A model generated the notes under the pieces. That model saw only the letters and a program-made list of their open reading frames with translations, had not been told where the DNA came from and did not search any database. 39,596 nt of DNA from Apostichopus parvimensis (lineage: Eukaryota > Echinodermata > Holothuroidea > Aspidochirotida > Stichopodidae). Both the position numbers and the translations under genes were made by a program. This document shows, piece after piece, positions 1-10,886 of the stretch. Every line of letters begins with the position of its first letter. Positions within the stretch are counted from its first letter, which is position 1. The stretch is taken from contig KN882375.1 in assembly GCA_000934455.1 (NCBI GenBank), positions 45,374 to 84,969 on the forward strand, written 5' to 3'.

Positions 1-2223
1 AACTTACTAACTAATGAGAAAACTAATGTATCTACAGGTGGAACTTCTATCGAAGAATGATTTTAAGATTGTGTAAGAAAATTCTATGAAAAAAAAAATG
101 GGAAGGTGACATAGACTGTTAAAAGCAACAAAGAAAAGGCTATAGAAGACACAAATTTATTTAATCCTTCATATTAAATAAACATAATATTTCCAAAATA
201 TAATAGAAAAGAAAAAGTTACCTGTTTGACACATTCGTCTTTTTAAATTTTTCCAATTTTCTTAATTTGATTAGACATTTGCAAATTACCCCAAACGAAA
301 AAACCAATAAGTGAGACAAAAGTGAAAATTGTTAGAACCTGTCAAAGATACATATACATTGCATATTTGTAACATTAAAAGCAAATAATGAAATATGGAG
401 AAAAAAAGCTTGTCCTAAAAATATAGTCACTTCCAAACCATTACCACAAAGTAGGCTGGAATGTCACAGATCAAGGGACAGCTGTATCTCATGATAGGTG
501 AGGAAGTAAATTGGTTTGACTAAAAAATATACTAAACACCTACAAAAACTGATTATTATGAAGAGAGTAGCAAAATAAATACAATCAGAACTGCTTCCTC
601 CTGGATCATCATAGTTCTGATGCTTAGATTCTTTTATCAGAATAACTTCATTCGGCAATTTGTGATCACATAAACTAGCTAAAGGTTAAGCCTGCATGCT
701 ATGAGAACTTCTCTGGTATAACTAAATTATTCTGTTAATATTGGAAATATACCTGTGAGTGTGGTCTTCAAGTATGTGTACTGCTGGTATAACAAAACCA
801 ATCTTTACACTAAATGCAAAAGGTCTACGAGTATAGCCTTTACTTTAATTCTCATCATTATATATCTTTAAACACTAACTTGCTTGAAAACAAAATATGG
901 AGAAAATTCCACCTCCAAATAATTTTTCCATAACATGAAATGTTACTGTTTCCTTACGTATTCCACCCAAAATAAGAAAAACTAGGACAAAATGTGTACC
1001 TGGAAAGAAAAACAATGGAAAACTAACAGAAGTACCTGAATACCAACTATTTCAAATTCTTGGTACAATGATCTGTATACAAATATTGATAATAATGACT
1101 ATAAATCAACATGTTAACTGTTTTTAGTACTGTTCACGGTGAAATTACCGGAAATATGGACTCTATAGCAAAAGCATTGTAGTTAACACATACATTAATA
1201 TCTCAATTAAAAAAGAAAACATATTAATAGTAAAAAGAGACAAAGTTTTAGCGAACTTATAGAAAAAGTATAGAAATGATCAAATTCTAAAATTTCAAAG
1301 TTTATTGGTCTTTCTTTCCAAGTTTTCAATAAAAAAATAAAAGTTAGTTCGACCCAACTATTGTTTTACACAATTTCTTACAAAAATGTGAATAAAAAAT
1401 AAATAACAAAAGACCCATATATTTCAGATGAAAAATGACAACTGTCCATGGAAGAAGACATGACTACATAAACAGCCATATAAAATAATCCAAAGCAACA
1501 AATTGTAACCACTAGTGTAAAATTTCTTCTATGGAGATTTTGGTGACTACAATTTGGCTTTTTAGCATATTCGGTGGCCAATCTTGCATAATGATCTTTC
1601 ACCGGTAACATTTCAGTTTGAAGACAAATTAACAAAGGCCACATGCTAGACAGGCATTTTGTGTAGAAATGGAAAATATGGTTTGGCTTAAAATACTTTG
1701 ACACTTATCTCTTATTTCTTAAGAGGATTACAAAAACATCCGTGTAGTAACTATTTGCTAGCTGATGTACCAAGTAATATCACCATATGGACACTATGGA
1801 GACTGACCTTATTTCAACTCACACAAGGAAAGCAAATGTTTGAAAAAAAAAGAAGATCTCTCAGGCATATTTGGAGAGTAAAGTGGGCGACACAAGCCTG
1901 ACGTAAGGGGGAGTGTCAGGAGGTATACCTTTGGGACCCTGGGTTCAATAAGAGGGAGCAGAGAAATATGGGATAAAGAATAACATATTCCAATTTTCAT
2001 GTAGGAAATAAAGGCTACTTAGGGGCTGGGGGTGTTGGTGACATAATTGTCCCTGGGTCCTGTCATGGATTTCAATGACACTAGGCAAAGATGATACACC
2101 ATTTAATGTACTTGTGTTGTACTTTTTTCGCAACAGCCTATACGCTTGTAGTAGTGTGTTGAATAGAGGAAGTAATATACAAAGGGATGTAAACAACTGC
2201 ATATAAAGTATCATTTTATTTTC
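1..2223. other. AT-rich downstream flank of receptor gene, no firm gene
   Basis: This stretch lies beyond the transmembrane exon in the direction of receptor transcription, so it should hold any cytoplasmic-tail exon and the 3' UTR. I found no NPxY-type tail motif. A minus-strand open stretch around 560-690 encodes a hydrophilic, Ser/Asp-rich peptide that could be tail sequence, but its splice sites do not join in phase with the transmembrane exon. A small open frame at 1378-1611 is listed separately. Otherwise nothing stands out. Confidence 0.4.
1378..1611 (-). CDS. Possible 77-residue single-pass membrane protein ORF
   Basis: An ATG at 1611 (A at -3) opens 77 codons ending in TAA. The first ~33 residues are hydrophilic and end in an Arg-Arg pair, followed by a ~20-residue hydrophobic run rich in Val, Phe and Cys, then a short Ser-rich stretch and a second aromatic-hydrophobic C-terminus. 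That is compatible with a small type II membrane protein. I do not recognise the family. AT-rich DNA easily produces hydrophobic chance frames, and I see no flanking splice sites or promoter. It could be part of the receptor 3' UTR or pure chance. Confidence 0.18.
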   Translation of the reverse strand: MLPVKDHYARLATEYAKKPNCSHQNLHRRNFTLVVTICCFGLFYMAVYVVMSSSMDSCHFSSEIYGSFVIYFLFTFL

Positions 2224-2318
2224 TTACTTTTGAGATCTCCTCACTAGTATAACGGCAACGATAACGACGATGACTATTATAAACACTGCCACGCATATCA
2301 CAATCACAATCAGGCCAT
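2224..2318 (-). CDS. Receptor exon: transmembrane segment and short basic tail
   Basis: The acceptor TATTTTCAG precedes 2318, and the exon starts in phase 1. It encodes Asp/Gly-type linker residues, then 24 uninterrupted hydrophobic residues (Leu, Ile, Val, Ala, Cys, Phe), then Val-Arg-Arg-Ser-Gln-Lys and a TAA stop. This is a textbook single-pass transmembrane helix with positive stop-transfer. The TAA overlaps a good splice donor (AAA|GTAAGA, intron from 2227 downward), so the exon may instead end at 2228 and splice to an unseen tail exon. If the stop is used, the cytoplasmic tail is only about six residues and has no NPxY endocytosis signal, which would be unusual for this family. The link to the upstream exons is by strand and order only. 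Confidence 0.7.
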
Positions 2319-2321
2319 CTG

Positions 2322-3700
2322 AAAATATAAACAAATACGATGGTGAATATTCATGAAGGGTAGTTATAAACATTTAAATGTAATTGTTAATTCAAAATGA
2401 CAACATATATGGTCTGTATCAGTTTTAAAAATTTTATCATTAATTTTATTACATGAAAAATCAGCTTAAGATAGGATTAATATATTTCTTTGGTTGAAAA
2501 GTGAGACCCAGCATGATAATAAGGCTAGCAGAATAGGGTTCTGACTTAGGCTTAGCGGTACGGTCTAAATTGTGTTACACTAAATGTTACTAGTGTACTG
2601 TACTAACCAAAGTACTAATGGACGTTAGTAAACGAACATGATTCACAGCTTTTGCCATCAATCATGTTTGTGTTGAAAACGATTATATCATGCTTGAAAA
2701 ACGGTCACAAAGAGTGATTATTACTACCGCGGTACTTTTCTTAGTTAACGTAAAAATGGTGATATCTTTGAACGTCCAAAATAACAAATGGGGACAATTT
2801 AGTTTGGCCTGCGGAATAATATATGGTTGTTGCAACAATGAAACGATCCCAATTAATCAGGACATACAGTAACCCTACTTTAAAGGTCGGCAAGTATCCC
2901 CCACCGTAGCAATTATTTGCTTGAAAGCAGTCAGTCATCCTCAAATTTTAATAAGCATTTTTACGGCCACTCTAAATGTAGTTTATATTCATACTGAGAT
3001 ATTAAAAAACTCCTCCATATCAATGGGAATCAATTTGAGGATCAGAGCTTCTAGCAAAGTACTTTTGAAAACTTCTAGAAAGCTTAAGCATGCTAAAATT
3101 TGGGGCCAATACTGATGACCCACAATACAATAGTTTGAAGTCAAACCAGTGATTCAAATGGTAAAACAGTTCATCTGTAAATAGCAAAGAACACAGTTGC
3201 AGAAAGTTGAACAATTGGGTTCTGGGCTAGAGTGTAATTCAAACCAAAGACCACTGGAATTGCTATAAATGTTGCTATGGAAACAAAAGAATAATTTGGC
3301 TTCAACTAAAAAAATAATCACATTATTGACTATATACACGGCACTAATATTCGCATTTGTAGTATGACATCTGTCCCACTTCACTTCAACTAATAAGACT
3401 CCAGTTGGTACGATCATTAAAAGAGATGATTTTATTTTACCTCAAAAGGCAAATGAACACTTGCAGGTCTAAAACTAGCTGAGAATCACTTTAATTTAGT
3501 AACAAAAGGTAGTGGATGACAACTCACTCATGATATTACTTGGTGTGTTAGTCCTATCAATTTACTTTTCATTATCTTCTTTTCAGTTCTCTGTCACAGC
3601 TGTTCTGTTAATACAACTCCCAAGTAATTTCTCACTGAGACTAGTGACACACTTTTAAAGATGTACTAAAAAAAAACTCTCTGACGATCATATTATTATC
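2322..3700. other. Intron sequence between transmembrane exon and DIRS element
   Basis: AT-rich intronic DNA of the receptor gene. Small open frames on both strands (for example 2690-2872 plus and 3154-3417 minus) lack domain signatures and splice context. The linker exon needed to correct the phase between exons 12940 and 2318 may lie here, but I could not identify it. Confidence 0.5.
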
Positions 3701-3701
3701 A

Positions 3702-3746
3702 TTGGGTGGTACTGGTGCCTTGGTCTGGTCATTCAGTACCACCCAA
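3702..3746. repeat. Stem-loop at the left end of the DIRS element
   Basis: A 13-base arm at 3702-3714 (TTGGGTGGTACTG) pairs perfectly with 3734-3746 (CAGTACCACCCAA) around a 19-base loop. The loop, with one base either side, is the segment repeated in inverted orientation at 11521-11541. It sits at the outer edge of the element and may be part of the terminal structure used during circle formation or integration; that role is inference. Confidence 0.8.
3714..3734 (+). repeat. DIRS inverted end repeat, left copy
   Basis: Twenty-one bases beginning GGTGCCTTGG are the exact reverse complement of 11521-11541 near the right end. In this copy the left repeat lies almost at the outer edge, while the right one lies about 150 bases inside, so the ends are asymmetric or the left end is truncated. 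Confidence 0.8.
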
Positions 3747-3806
3747 AAACCCCGGCGTGTAGGGAGGATCCGTTCCCTCGTAAGTAGCCCTACTAATCAA
3801 GTGGGG

Positions 3807-3854
3807 ATAACTTACATCGGGAACTCCTTACCTTCTGGACACATTACTTATGCA
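3807..3854 (+). repeat. DIRS internal complementary region
   Basis: Forty-eight bases that are the reverse complement of the right terminus 11645-11692, with a single mismatch at 3842. In DIRS elements a region just inside the 3' terminal repeat is complementary to the element termini and is thought to template their completion. Its position next to the 3' end of the recombinase frame matches that model. Confidence 0.8.
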
Positions 3855-4027
3855 GCTTTTGCAGCGAAACGGGTGGTGGGCGCCGGAAACTTACCCAAAC
3901 GAACCGGAGGTGAAACAACGCCAGATCAAATGGAACCTCCCAAATGACCGCAGTCCGCCTGCCACACAGTCAAAGGCGTGCCTCGGGGGTCTGGATCCGA
4001 GAGGACGGAAGAGACCCCACGGATGGA

Positions 4028-5168
4028 CTACCGAGAAAGGCAGAAGACATACGTGCCTCCTGGCGCAGGACATCCCGTAAAAGAGGAGATGAAGGTGTTA
4101 GATGACTTCCAGGCAGCTGCCAGTAGGATCTCCTCAAGCGGAACGCCCTTGTAGAGCGCCAAAGATGTAGACATAACTCTCACGTTGTGTGCCCGCGGTC
4201 GGGGCGAAGGAGCTTCCGGCACTGACCTCGAGATTATCTCGGTGATCCAGCGTGAGATCGTATCCTTGGAAGCGCGAGAGTAAGGCTTGCGCGAAATCAC
4301 AAAGAGAGATGTACATGAACCCCGCAAGGGCTGCGTCCGGTGAAGGTACCACTTCAAAGAGCGGACGGGGCACCAAACCTTATCCTCTGCGATGGAAGAG
4401 AAGGTTTTAATAGAAGCAAAGAAGATAGGTGCCGGTAAGAAGTCCACTGTCTGCGTCTTCGACAGAAAGGACGGGTCCGGGACCAGACGCACCCCATGCG
4501 GTTCAAACCTCATGTGTACCGGCAGCACCGACAGCGCGTGAAGGGCGCTCATACGCCGAGCTGATGCTGCCGCGAGAAGGAAGGCTGTCTTCATAGATAT
4601 CTCCAACAAAGGACAAGAAGACATGGGCTCAAAGGGAGGCAAAGCTAGGAGGTCGAGAACCGTCCTAATGTCCCACGAAGGGACCAGGGACCTAAGCCGT
4701 GGTTGCTTCAAAGCCATGGCACGGTCCAGGAGGTCCAGGAATCGAACGGGAGAAACCGTTCAGCCCTCAGGAAACCCCCTAATGTTTCACACCAATAGCA
4801 GTCCGATAGCCCCTGACGGTATTGACCTGCTTCCCCTCCTCAAACATGGCGGTTAGAAAGTCTGCCACATCCCCGACAGCCGCCGTAGTCGGAGAAACCT
4901 GGCGATCGGCACACCATTTTCGGTACACTCGGAGTCTCGAATCGTACAGGCGAATGGTGGAATGTCTCCTGCCGTGTGACGCCAGCGAGGCAGCCTCCTC
5001 CGAAAGGCCCTCCTTTCGAAGGGAACGCCTGATAACTTCCACGCAACCAGGTGAAGAGACTCCGGGTGATCGTGGACCTTGTTCCTGCCCGGAAGGGTCA
5101 GGAGAGACGGAAGGGCGGGAAGGATTCTCGGAATCTCCACCAGAAGGCCCAACAGTGGGCGGAACCAC
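4028..5168 (-). pseudogene. DIRS tyrosine recombinase, broken
   Basis: The N-terminal part (5168 to 4779) has the helical core-binding fold of DIRS recombinases, with the pattern HSTIRLYDSRLRVYRKWC and a VRGYRTAIG-like segment. The C-terminal catalytic part (4717 to 4028) shows the first active-site Arg in ASARRMSAL, the His-x-x-Arg box as AHNVR, and the following Trp in AAAWKSSNTF. Where the catalytic Tyr is expected, just after that Trp segment, I read Phe (FISSF); this alignment is from memory of the family. The two halves are in different frames, with a TAG and a TGA between them (about 4720-4785). The enzyme would have inserted the circular DNA intermediate; this copy cannot. Confidence 0.8.
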
Positions 5169-6851
5169 AGTTGAGAGGGCCAGAAAGGCGGGATCAGAAT
5201 TACCCGACAGCCGGGCACCCGAGCCTTCTCCAGTGCCTCCCCATCAGAGCAAACGGGGGGATGGCGTACCCGTGAAGATTGGTCCAGTCGAGGGCCAGCG
5301 CGTCCACGGCCCACGCCCCGTGGCTTGGGACACGAGCCACAAAGCGGGGCAGCTGGAAATTAAGGGCGGACGCGAATAGGTGTACCTCGGCGACGCCGAA
5401 GAGCGCGTGTCGAGAGACCACTCTGTAGGCGCCTCCGACAGTCGTGACAGGGCGTCCGCGAATGAGTTGCGAGAACCCGGAATGTGAACTGCCCTCAGCG
5501 AGACCTGATGGATCCTGCACCATTGAAAGAGATCCCAATTAAAAGTCACTCTCCAAAGCGAAAGGGATCTCGTCCCGCCTTGGGGGTTGATGTAGGAAAC
5601 CGCCGAGTTGTTGTCGCATCGGAGAAGCACCAGGCGTCTGCACACTCTGTGCTGAAGGAGCTTCAACGCGCGGAACACAGCCAGCAGCTCCAAGACGTTT
5701 ATGTGGGTCCCCATTAACTCATCTTCCCACACATGGGCCAGGGACACGTCTTGTGCATGTGCTCCCCACCCCCGAAGGCTCGCGTCTGTCGTGAGCGTTA
5801 AAGAGGGGGAGCCGATCGGGAACGTCACGCCCTTGTACAGGTTGGCTTCGTCACACCACCACTGAAAGATCTGGTCCAGGTGCGGAGCCGGAGGTACTAG
5901 GACTGTTAGGTCACGTGACGACGGGCGGAAAAAAGGCGAGGAGGTGGAACTGGAACGCATGTACAAGCGGCAATGAAGAACCACCAAGTCCACCAGGCTC
6001 AACAGGTAGCCAAACCGAACCAGCCACGCACGGGCAGGTACTGGGTGGGGGCCGGCAAAGGATGGACAGACCTCCCCGAACCGCCTGCCTACTCTCCTGG
6101 GTCGGAAAGGCCCGACCCCGGTAGAGATCTATGTCCGCTCCCAGAAAAGTCACTTGCTGTGAAGGGACCAACAAAGATTTTTCTTTGTTGATCAACCACC
6201 CTAATGATGACGTCACACCCAAGACCCTCCTGATATCGGAAACAAGGTCTTCATGTGACTCCGCCACAATTAACCAATCGTCTAGATAGACGAAAACCTG
6301 AAGGTCCGTGGAGCCGTGGACAGGCCGAAAGGAAGTGCCGTGAATCGGTAAGAAGCCCCGTTGTAACGGAAGGCCAAGAAGGGGCTGTGATCCACGAAGA
6401 TCGGGACATAATGATAAGCATCGTGAAGATCGACTGAGCAGGCCCACAGGCGGGGGACAACCTGTTCAGGATCAAGGGGAGCGTCTCCATCCGAAACCGC
6501 GGAGGGCGGATGAAGTGGTTCAGCGGCCGTAGATTGAGAATGGGTCTCCAACGGCCGTCCTTCTTCGGAGTGAGGAAGAAGGTCGCTGAGAACAAGGGTA
6601 GAGTCTCGCTCGACATAAGGACAATGGCGTCTTTCCGAAGGAGGACCTGAGCCTTGTCGTGCAGGGCCTTGGCTCTGGCCGGATCTGACGGAATCAAAGT
6701 GACCCGCAAAGGAGCCGGAGGCGGTGGTCGGGAGGTGAGCTCCAGACGGTACTCCTCCTAGATCGTTGTTAGGATCCAACGGTACCTTGTGACCCTGCTC
6801 CACTCGCCGGCAAACGCCCGGAGCCTTCCCTCCCACCAGGGGGGGCGGCAC
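4853..6851 (-). pseudogene. DIRS reverse transcriptase-RNase H region, multiply frameshifted
   Basis: Reverse transcriptase motifs are spread over three frames. FFLTPKKDGRWRPILNLRPL lies in the frame ending at 6251. The metal-binding Asp motif (CSVDLHDAYHYVPI) and LPFGLSTAPRTF lie in the frame ending at 6282. The catalytic YLDDWLI box lies in the frame ending at 5911. RNase H follows in the frame 6002-5244, with TTDASLRGWGAH, NVLELLAVFRAL, RCDNNSAVSYIN and the terminal DALSR. After it comes the DIRS-conserved linker in two more frames: VHLFASALNFQLPRFV (5538-5200) and PFWPSQLWFRPLL (5314-4853). At least six frame changes are needed to read the whole, so it is non-functional. The enzyme would have copied element RNA into DNA. 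Confidence 0.87.
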
Positions 6852-6919
6852 AAGGAGGTCCGGGCCCGACGAGCAGTCACTTGCGAAAGGGACGCCCCCT
6901 CCCCCGACCTCTGCCAGAA

Positions 6920-8463
6920 CTAGGAGGGGTTGGATTTTTGTGCATTACGTCCACCAGACTGAGACGAACCCAGCGGTGCATCCCTAGGTCGTGGGCGACG
7001 AGCGCCCCTACGGCGGTTAGAAAAGGCCGAACGAGAGGCTTGACCGCTAACAGCAGGTTTCGCGGATCTCCCGCGAAAGGGAGGCAAGGGAGAAGGTTCC
7101 GTGGTCTTACGGAGCTTGTCCCTCCTCACTACGTCCTGCTCGACGACATGTTGAAACGACCCTCCGAAGAGGTCCGATCCGGAAAGGGGGGCGCCCATGA
7201 GAGCAACGGAGGCAATGTCCGACAATCCCGACGTTACGCAGACGCAGAGAGACCGAACGAAGCGCCACACGGGAAAACTGATCCGTCGAACGGCGCACAA
7301 GGAGGGCCAGTGTCCGGTGCATGAGTTGGACCATAGAGGGATGTCGGGTGTGGTGCTCGCAAGAGCCACTCCGGGATAAGGAGCTGAAGTGCCGAAATCT
7401 GAAGGCCAAACCGGGCCGCACGATCGAAGCTCCTGAGGTCCTCCTCGGATTGGTGTGCCAACGGGGTAACTAAACGACAAGCCGGAGCAGCGCCCTCCCT
7501 CGCATTAGAGATGCGAGCTTGTCCCCGTAGGACCAGGCGATCCCACGGCTCCTGGGTAACCGGAGGGGAGCGAATAAGGGTGTCGTATTGGTCTTGGCTC
7601 ACTCGTATTAGCCTGTCGAGGTCACGTGGATACGCCGACCAGGCTCGATCCGCCAAGCGGGTAAACCGATCCCAAACCTCTCCGTCTACGTGTAGGGAAA
7701 GGGGAGGCTGAGATCGTGTCTCATACCCCGACGCCCGAATTCTGAGCCAGGAACACCTGGCGGGCTGAGCTACGACAGGAGGATCTATAACAGCAAAGGT
7801 TAGATGTAGCTCACGGACCAAACGTCCGTAGTCCTCCTCCGAGAGGATGTCCCCAGACGGGTCGACGTCCGGGCCCGGAGAGGCAATGCGGTCCACGTCC
7901 GAGTGATTTACATCACTTCTAACTGTCTCCTCACGGGGGGACTCCGGGAACAGACGTGGAGGCTCGTCGTCATGTCTGGAATAACGTACGCTACCCGTAT
8001 CCGAAAACGAGTCTGACTGACGGATGTCAATTTCAGGTTCCCGAACCGGAGGAGCAACGGGATCACTAGTAGGGCCCCGATTGGGCGGAGTCGATTCAGG
8101 CGGCGGACGTGATACTAACTGCAAACAAGCAGAGTCCGCCTGATGGCCCTGGCGAAGGGAATCGACCGACTCTTTCAAGGCCGTGAGTAGAGAAACCACC
8201 GAGGGGTCCTCCAGCCGCACTGTAGAGTGGTGGCGGGAGGAGCGCTTCCGTCTACGACGGGACTCCCGTTCTTCAGAAGACGACTCAGAAGAGGACGCCC
8301 GCCTCCGTTTTCTGGTCGTCTTCTGCCTTCTAGTGGGGGACCGGCCCCTAGATTCTGTGGGTGTCTGGTAAGGATCCGGGCTCTGGAAGCGAGCGGGTGT
8401 CCGCCCCACCGGGCGTCGAAGTGCGACGGCCCTGGTAACGGCAAAGGTTGACGGTGGATCCAC
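6920..8463 (-). pseudogene. DIRS gag-like ORF1, frameshifted
   Basis: The ATG at 8463 opens 409 codons ending at 7234. The N-terminal ~100 residues are rich in Arg, Ser and Pro, with a strongly basic run (RRQKTTRKRRRASSSESSSE), followed by an acidic Asp/Glu-rich stretch and a globular part with the DIRS-like phrase RFGLQISALQLLIPEWLLRA. After that phrase the familiar gag sequence leaves this frame, continues in the frame 7421-7107, then in the frame 7480-6920, which ends in an Arg/Gly-rich tail. I infer two frameshifts. The protein would bind element RNA in particles. A second, truncated copy of its start lies at 9335-10078. Confidence 0.72.
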
Positions 8464-9269
8464 TGGTTTCCTCCAAAACCGGTCCGGTGTAGTGGGGCCC
8501 CGAGCTCTGCACTAACACAGTCCCTTGTGAAGAAGGACCCGCATGGGTCGACACAAGGGGCCTCCGTGATATCTATCCCGCCTGGGCTACCATCGACACG
8601 GGGGAACTCCGCGACGGGTCGGCCAGCGTGGCCGTCGTCGCCGGAGTCTCTCTACTAGACGCTCCCGTCGCTAGCATCAGCGAGGGTGCTACCGGTGGAG
8701 GCGGGGAAGGTAGGAGGAGGAGGCGAAGAACGATCGGATCCAGACACGGATCCAGACATTCCAGTGGAGAATTAGAACACCACGATCTAAAAGAACAAAA
8801 ATAAAAACATTATTAGAAAACGGTAATGACATATTACTTTAATAACGTGAGGTAAACCTCCAAAATAACAAGGAGGAGCTGGAGGGCCTCCCTACCTCGG
8901 AGACCACTACCTGAGTGGGTGTGGCAGCCCAGGACGAAGTTGAGTAACTCAACAACCACACCCCTACGAGCTTCTGTTCCGAAGTTATGGGCCAAAAACC
9001 ACCGATAAAACTTCCGACGGGCTAAACTTGGGTCCCCCTCCTAGACCGAGGGGAGAAGCCAAGAGACTCCAGATAGGGCCTAGCTAGAGGTCCACACTAG
9101 GGTAACCTCATAACCAAACCGGAACCCGAAAGGTCCAAGGAAGAGGAAGAGACGGGCCCAAACGCTGGAGTCACCACCACCGAAACCGGAAAAAAGAAGG
9201 CCTCTAAGCTCCACCGTAGAAAGGCGTGGCCCTTCGATACTGTGTCTGTGGATAGAACAGAAGCAGGCC
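7655..9269. repeat. Tandem duplication unit 1 inside the DIRS element (1,615 bp)
   Basis: This block starts in AAGCGGGTAAACCGATC and ends in AACAGAAGCAGGCC. It is repeated head-to-tail at 9270-10886 with only scattered substitutions and small indels. It contains the first half of gag and the leader upstream of it. The trinucleotide GCC precedes unit 1 and ends both units, which suggests slippage or unequal exchange at microhomology. Confidence 0.92.
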
Positions 9270-10886
9270 AAGCGAGTAAACCGATCCCAAACCTCTCCGT
9301 CTACGTGTAGGGAAGGGGGAGGTTGAGATCGTGTCTAATACCCCGACGCCCGAATTCTGAGCCAGGAACACCTGGCGGGCTGAGCTACGACAGGAGGATC
9401 TGTAACACCAAAGGTAAGATGTAGCTCACGGACCAAACGTCCGTAATCCACCTCCGAGAGGACGTCCCCAGACGGGTCGACGTCCGGGCCCGGAGAGGCA
9501 ATGCGGTCCACGTCCGAGTGATTTACATCACTTCTAACTGTCTCTTCACGGGGGGACTCCGGGAACAGACGTGGAGGCTCGTCGTCATGTCTGGAATAAC
9601 GTACGCTACCCGTATCCGAAAACGAGTCTGACTGACGGATGTCAATTTCAGGTTCCCGAACCGGAGGAGCAACGGGATCACTAGTAGGGCCCCGATTGGG
9701 CGGAGTCGATTCAGGCGGCGGACGTGATACTAACTGCAAACAAGCAGAGTCCGCCTGATGGCCCTGGCGAAGGGAATCGACCGACTCTTTCAAGGCCGTG
9801 AGGAGAGAAACCACCGAGGGGTCCTCCAGCCGCACTGTAGAGTGGTGACGGGAGGAGCGCTTCCGTCTACGACGGGACTCCCGTTCTTCAGAAGACGACT
9901 CAGAAGAGGACGCCCGCCTCCGTTTTCTGGTCGTCTTCTGCCTTCTAGTGGGGGACCGGCCCCTAGATTCTGTGGGTGTCTGGTAAGGATCCGGGCTCTG
10001 GAAGCGAGCGGGTGTCCACCCCACCGGGCGTCGAAGTGCGACGGCCCCGGTAACGGCAAAGGTTGACGGTGGATCCACTGGTTTCCTCCAAAACCGGTCC
10101 GGTGTAGTGGGGCCCCCGAGCTCTGCACTAACACAGTCCCTTGTGAAGAAGGACCCGCATGGGTCGACACAAGGGGCCTCCGTGATATCTATCCCGCCTG
10201 GGCTACCATCGACACGGGGGAACTCCGCGACGGGTCGGCCAGCGTGGCCGTCGTCGCCGGAGTCTCCCTTCTAGACGCTCCCGTCGCTAGCATCAGCGAG
10301 GGTGCTACCGGTGGAGGCGGGGAAGGTAGGAGGAGGAGGCGAAGAACGATCGGATCCAGACACGGATCCAGACATTCCAGTGGAGAATTAGAACACCACG
10401 ATCTAAAAGAACAAAAATAAAAACATTATTAGAAAACGGTAATGACATATTACTTTAATAACGTGAGGTAAACCTCCAAAATAACAAGGAGGAGCTGGAG
10501 GGCCTCCCTACCTCGGAGACCACTACCTGAGTGGGTGTGGCAGCCCAGGACGAAGTTGAGTAATTCAACAACCACACCCCTACGAGCTTCTGTTCCGAAG
10601 TTATGGGCCAAAAACCACCGATAAAACTTCCGACGGGCTAAACTTGGGTCCCCCTCCTAGACCGAGGGGAGAAGCCAAGAGACTCCAGATAGGGCCTAGC
10701 TAGAGGTCCACATTAGGGTAACCTCATAACCAAACCGGTACCCGAAAGGTCCAAGGAAGAGGAAGAGACGGGCCCAAACGCTGGAGTCACCACCTCCGAA
10801 ACCGGAAAAAAAGAAGGCCTCTAAGCTCCACCGTAGAAGGGCGTGGCCGTTCGATACTGTGTCTGTGGATAGAACAGAAGCAGGCC
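9270..10886. repeat. Tandem duplication unit 2 inside the DIRS element (1,617 bp)
   Basis: Near-identical second copy of 7655-9269, lying 5' of it in the element's own orientation. The high identity shows the duplication is recent compared with the decay of the coding region. It gives the element two leaders and two gag starts. Confidence 0.92.
9335..10078 (-). pseudogene. Truncated duplicate of DIRS gag start
   Basis: The ATG at 10078 opens 247 codons nearly identical to residues 1-247 of the gag at 8463, with a few substitutions (for example Arg to Gly at residue 11 and Arg to Trp at residue 21). It then runs into a stop close to the duplication junction at 9270. It arises from the 1.6 kb tandem duplication and has no separate function. 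Confidence 0.85.

Noticed and set aside
960..990. 24-base minus-strand microexon bounded by AG and GTAAGG
   Set aside because: Sites are plausible, but the length and lack of any conserved residues make it indistinguishable from chance.
2228..2318. Alternative phase-2 reading of the transmembrane exon as a Cys/Arg-rich peptide
   Set aside because: It would join exon 12940 in phase, but the other frame gives 24 hydrophobic residues followed by Arg-Arg, which is far less likely by chance.
4822..5379. Plus-strand 185-codon open frame inside the DIRS element
   Set aside because: It is antisense to the recombinase and linker region; GC-rich DNA gives long shadow frames. No domain pattern of its own.
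6881..7324. Plus-strand 147-codon open frame
   Set aside because: Antisense shadow of the gag C-terminus, Arg/Gly-biased by GC content.
9080..9271. Small minus-strand ORF with hydrophobic Phe/Leu-rich sequence upstream of gag
   Set aside because: Present in both duplicated leaders with no start context or known DIRS counterpart; likely chance in the leader.
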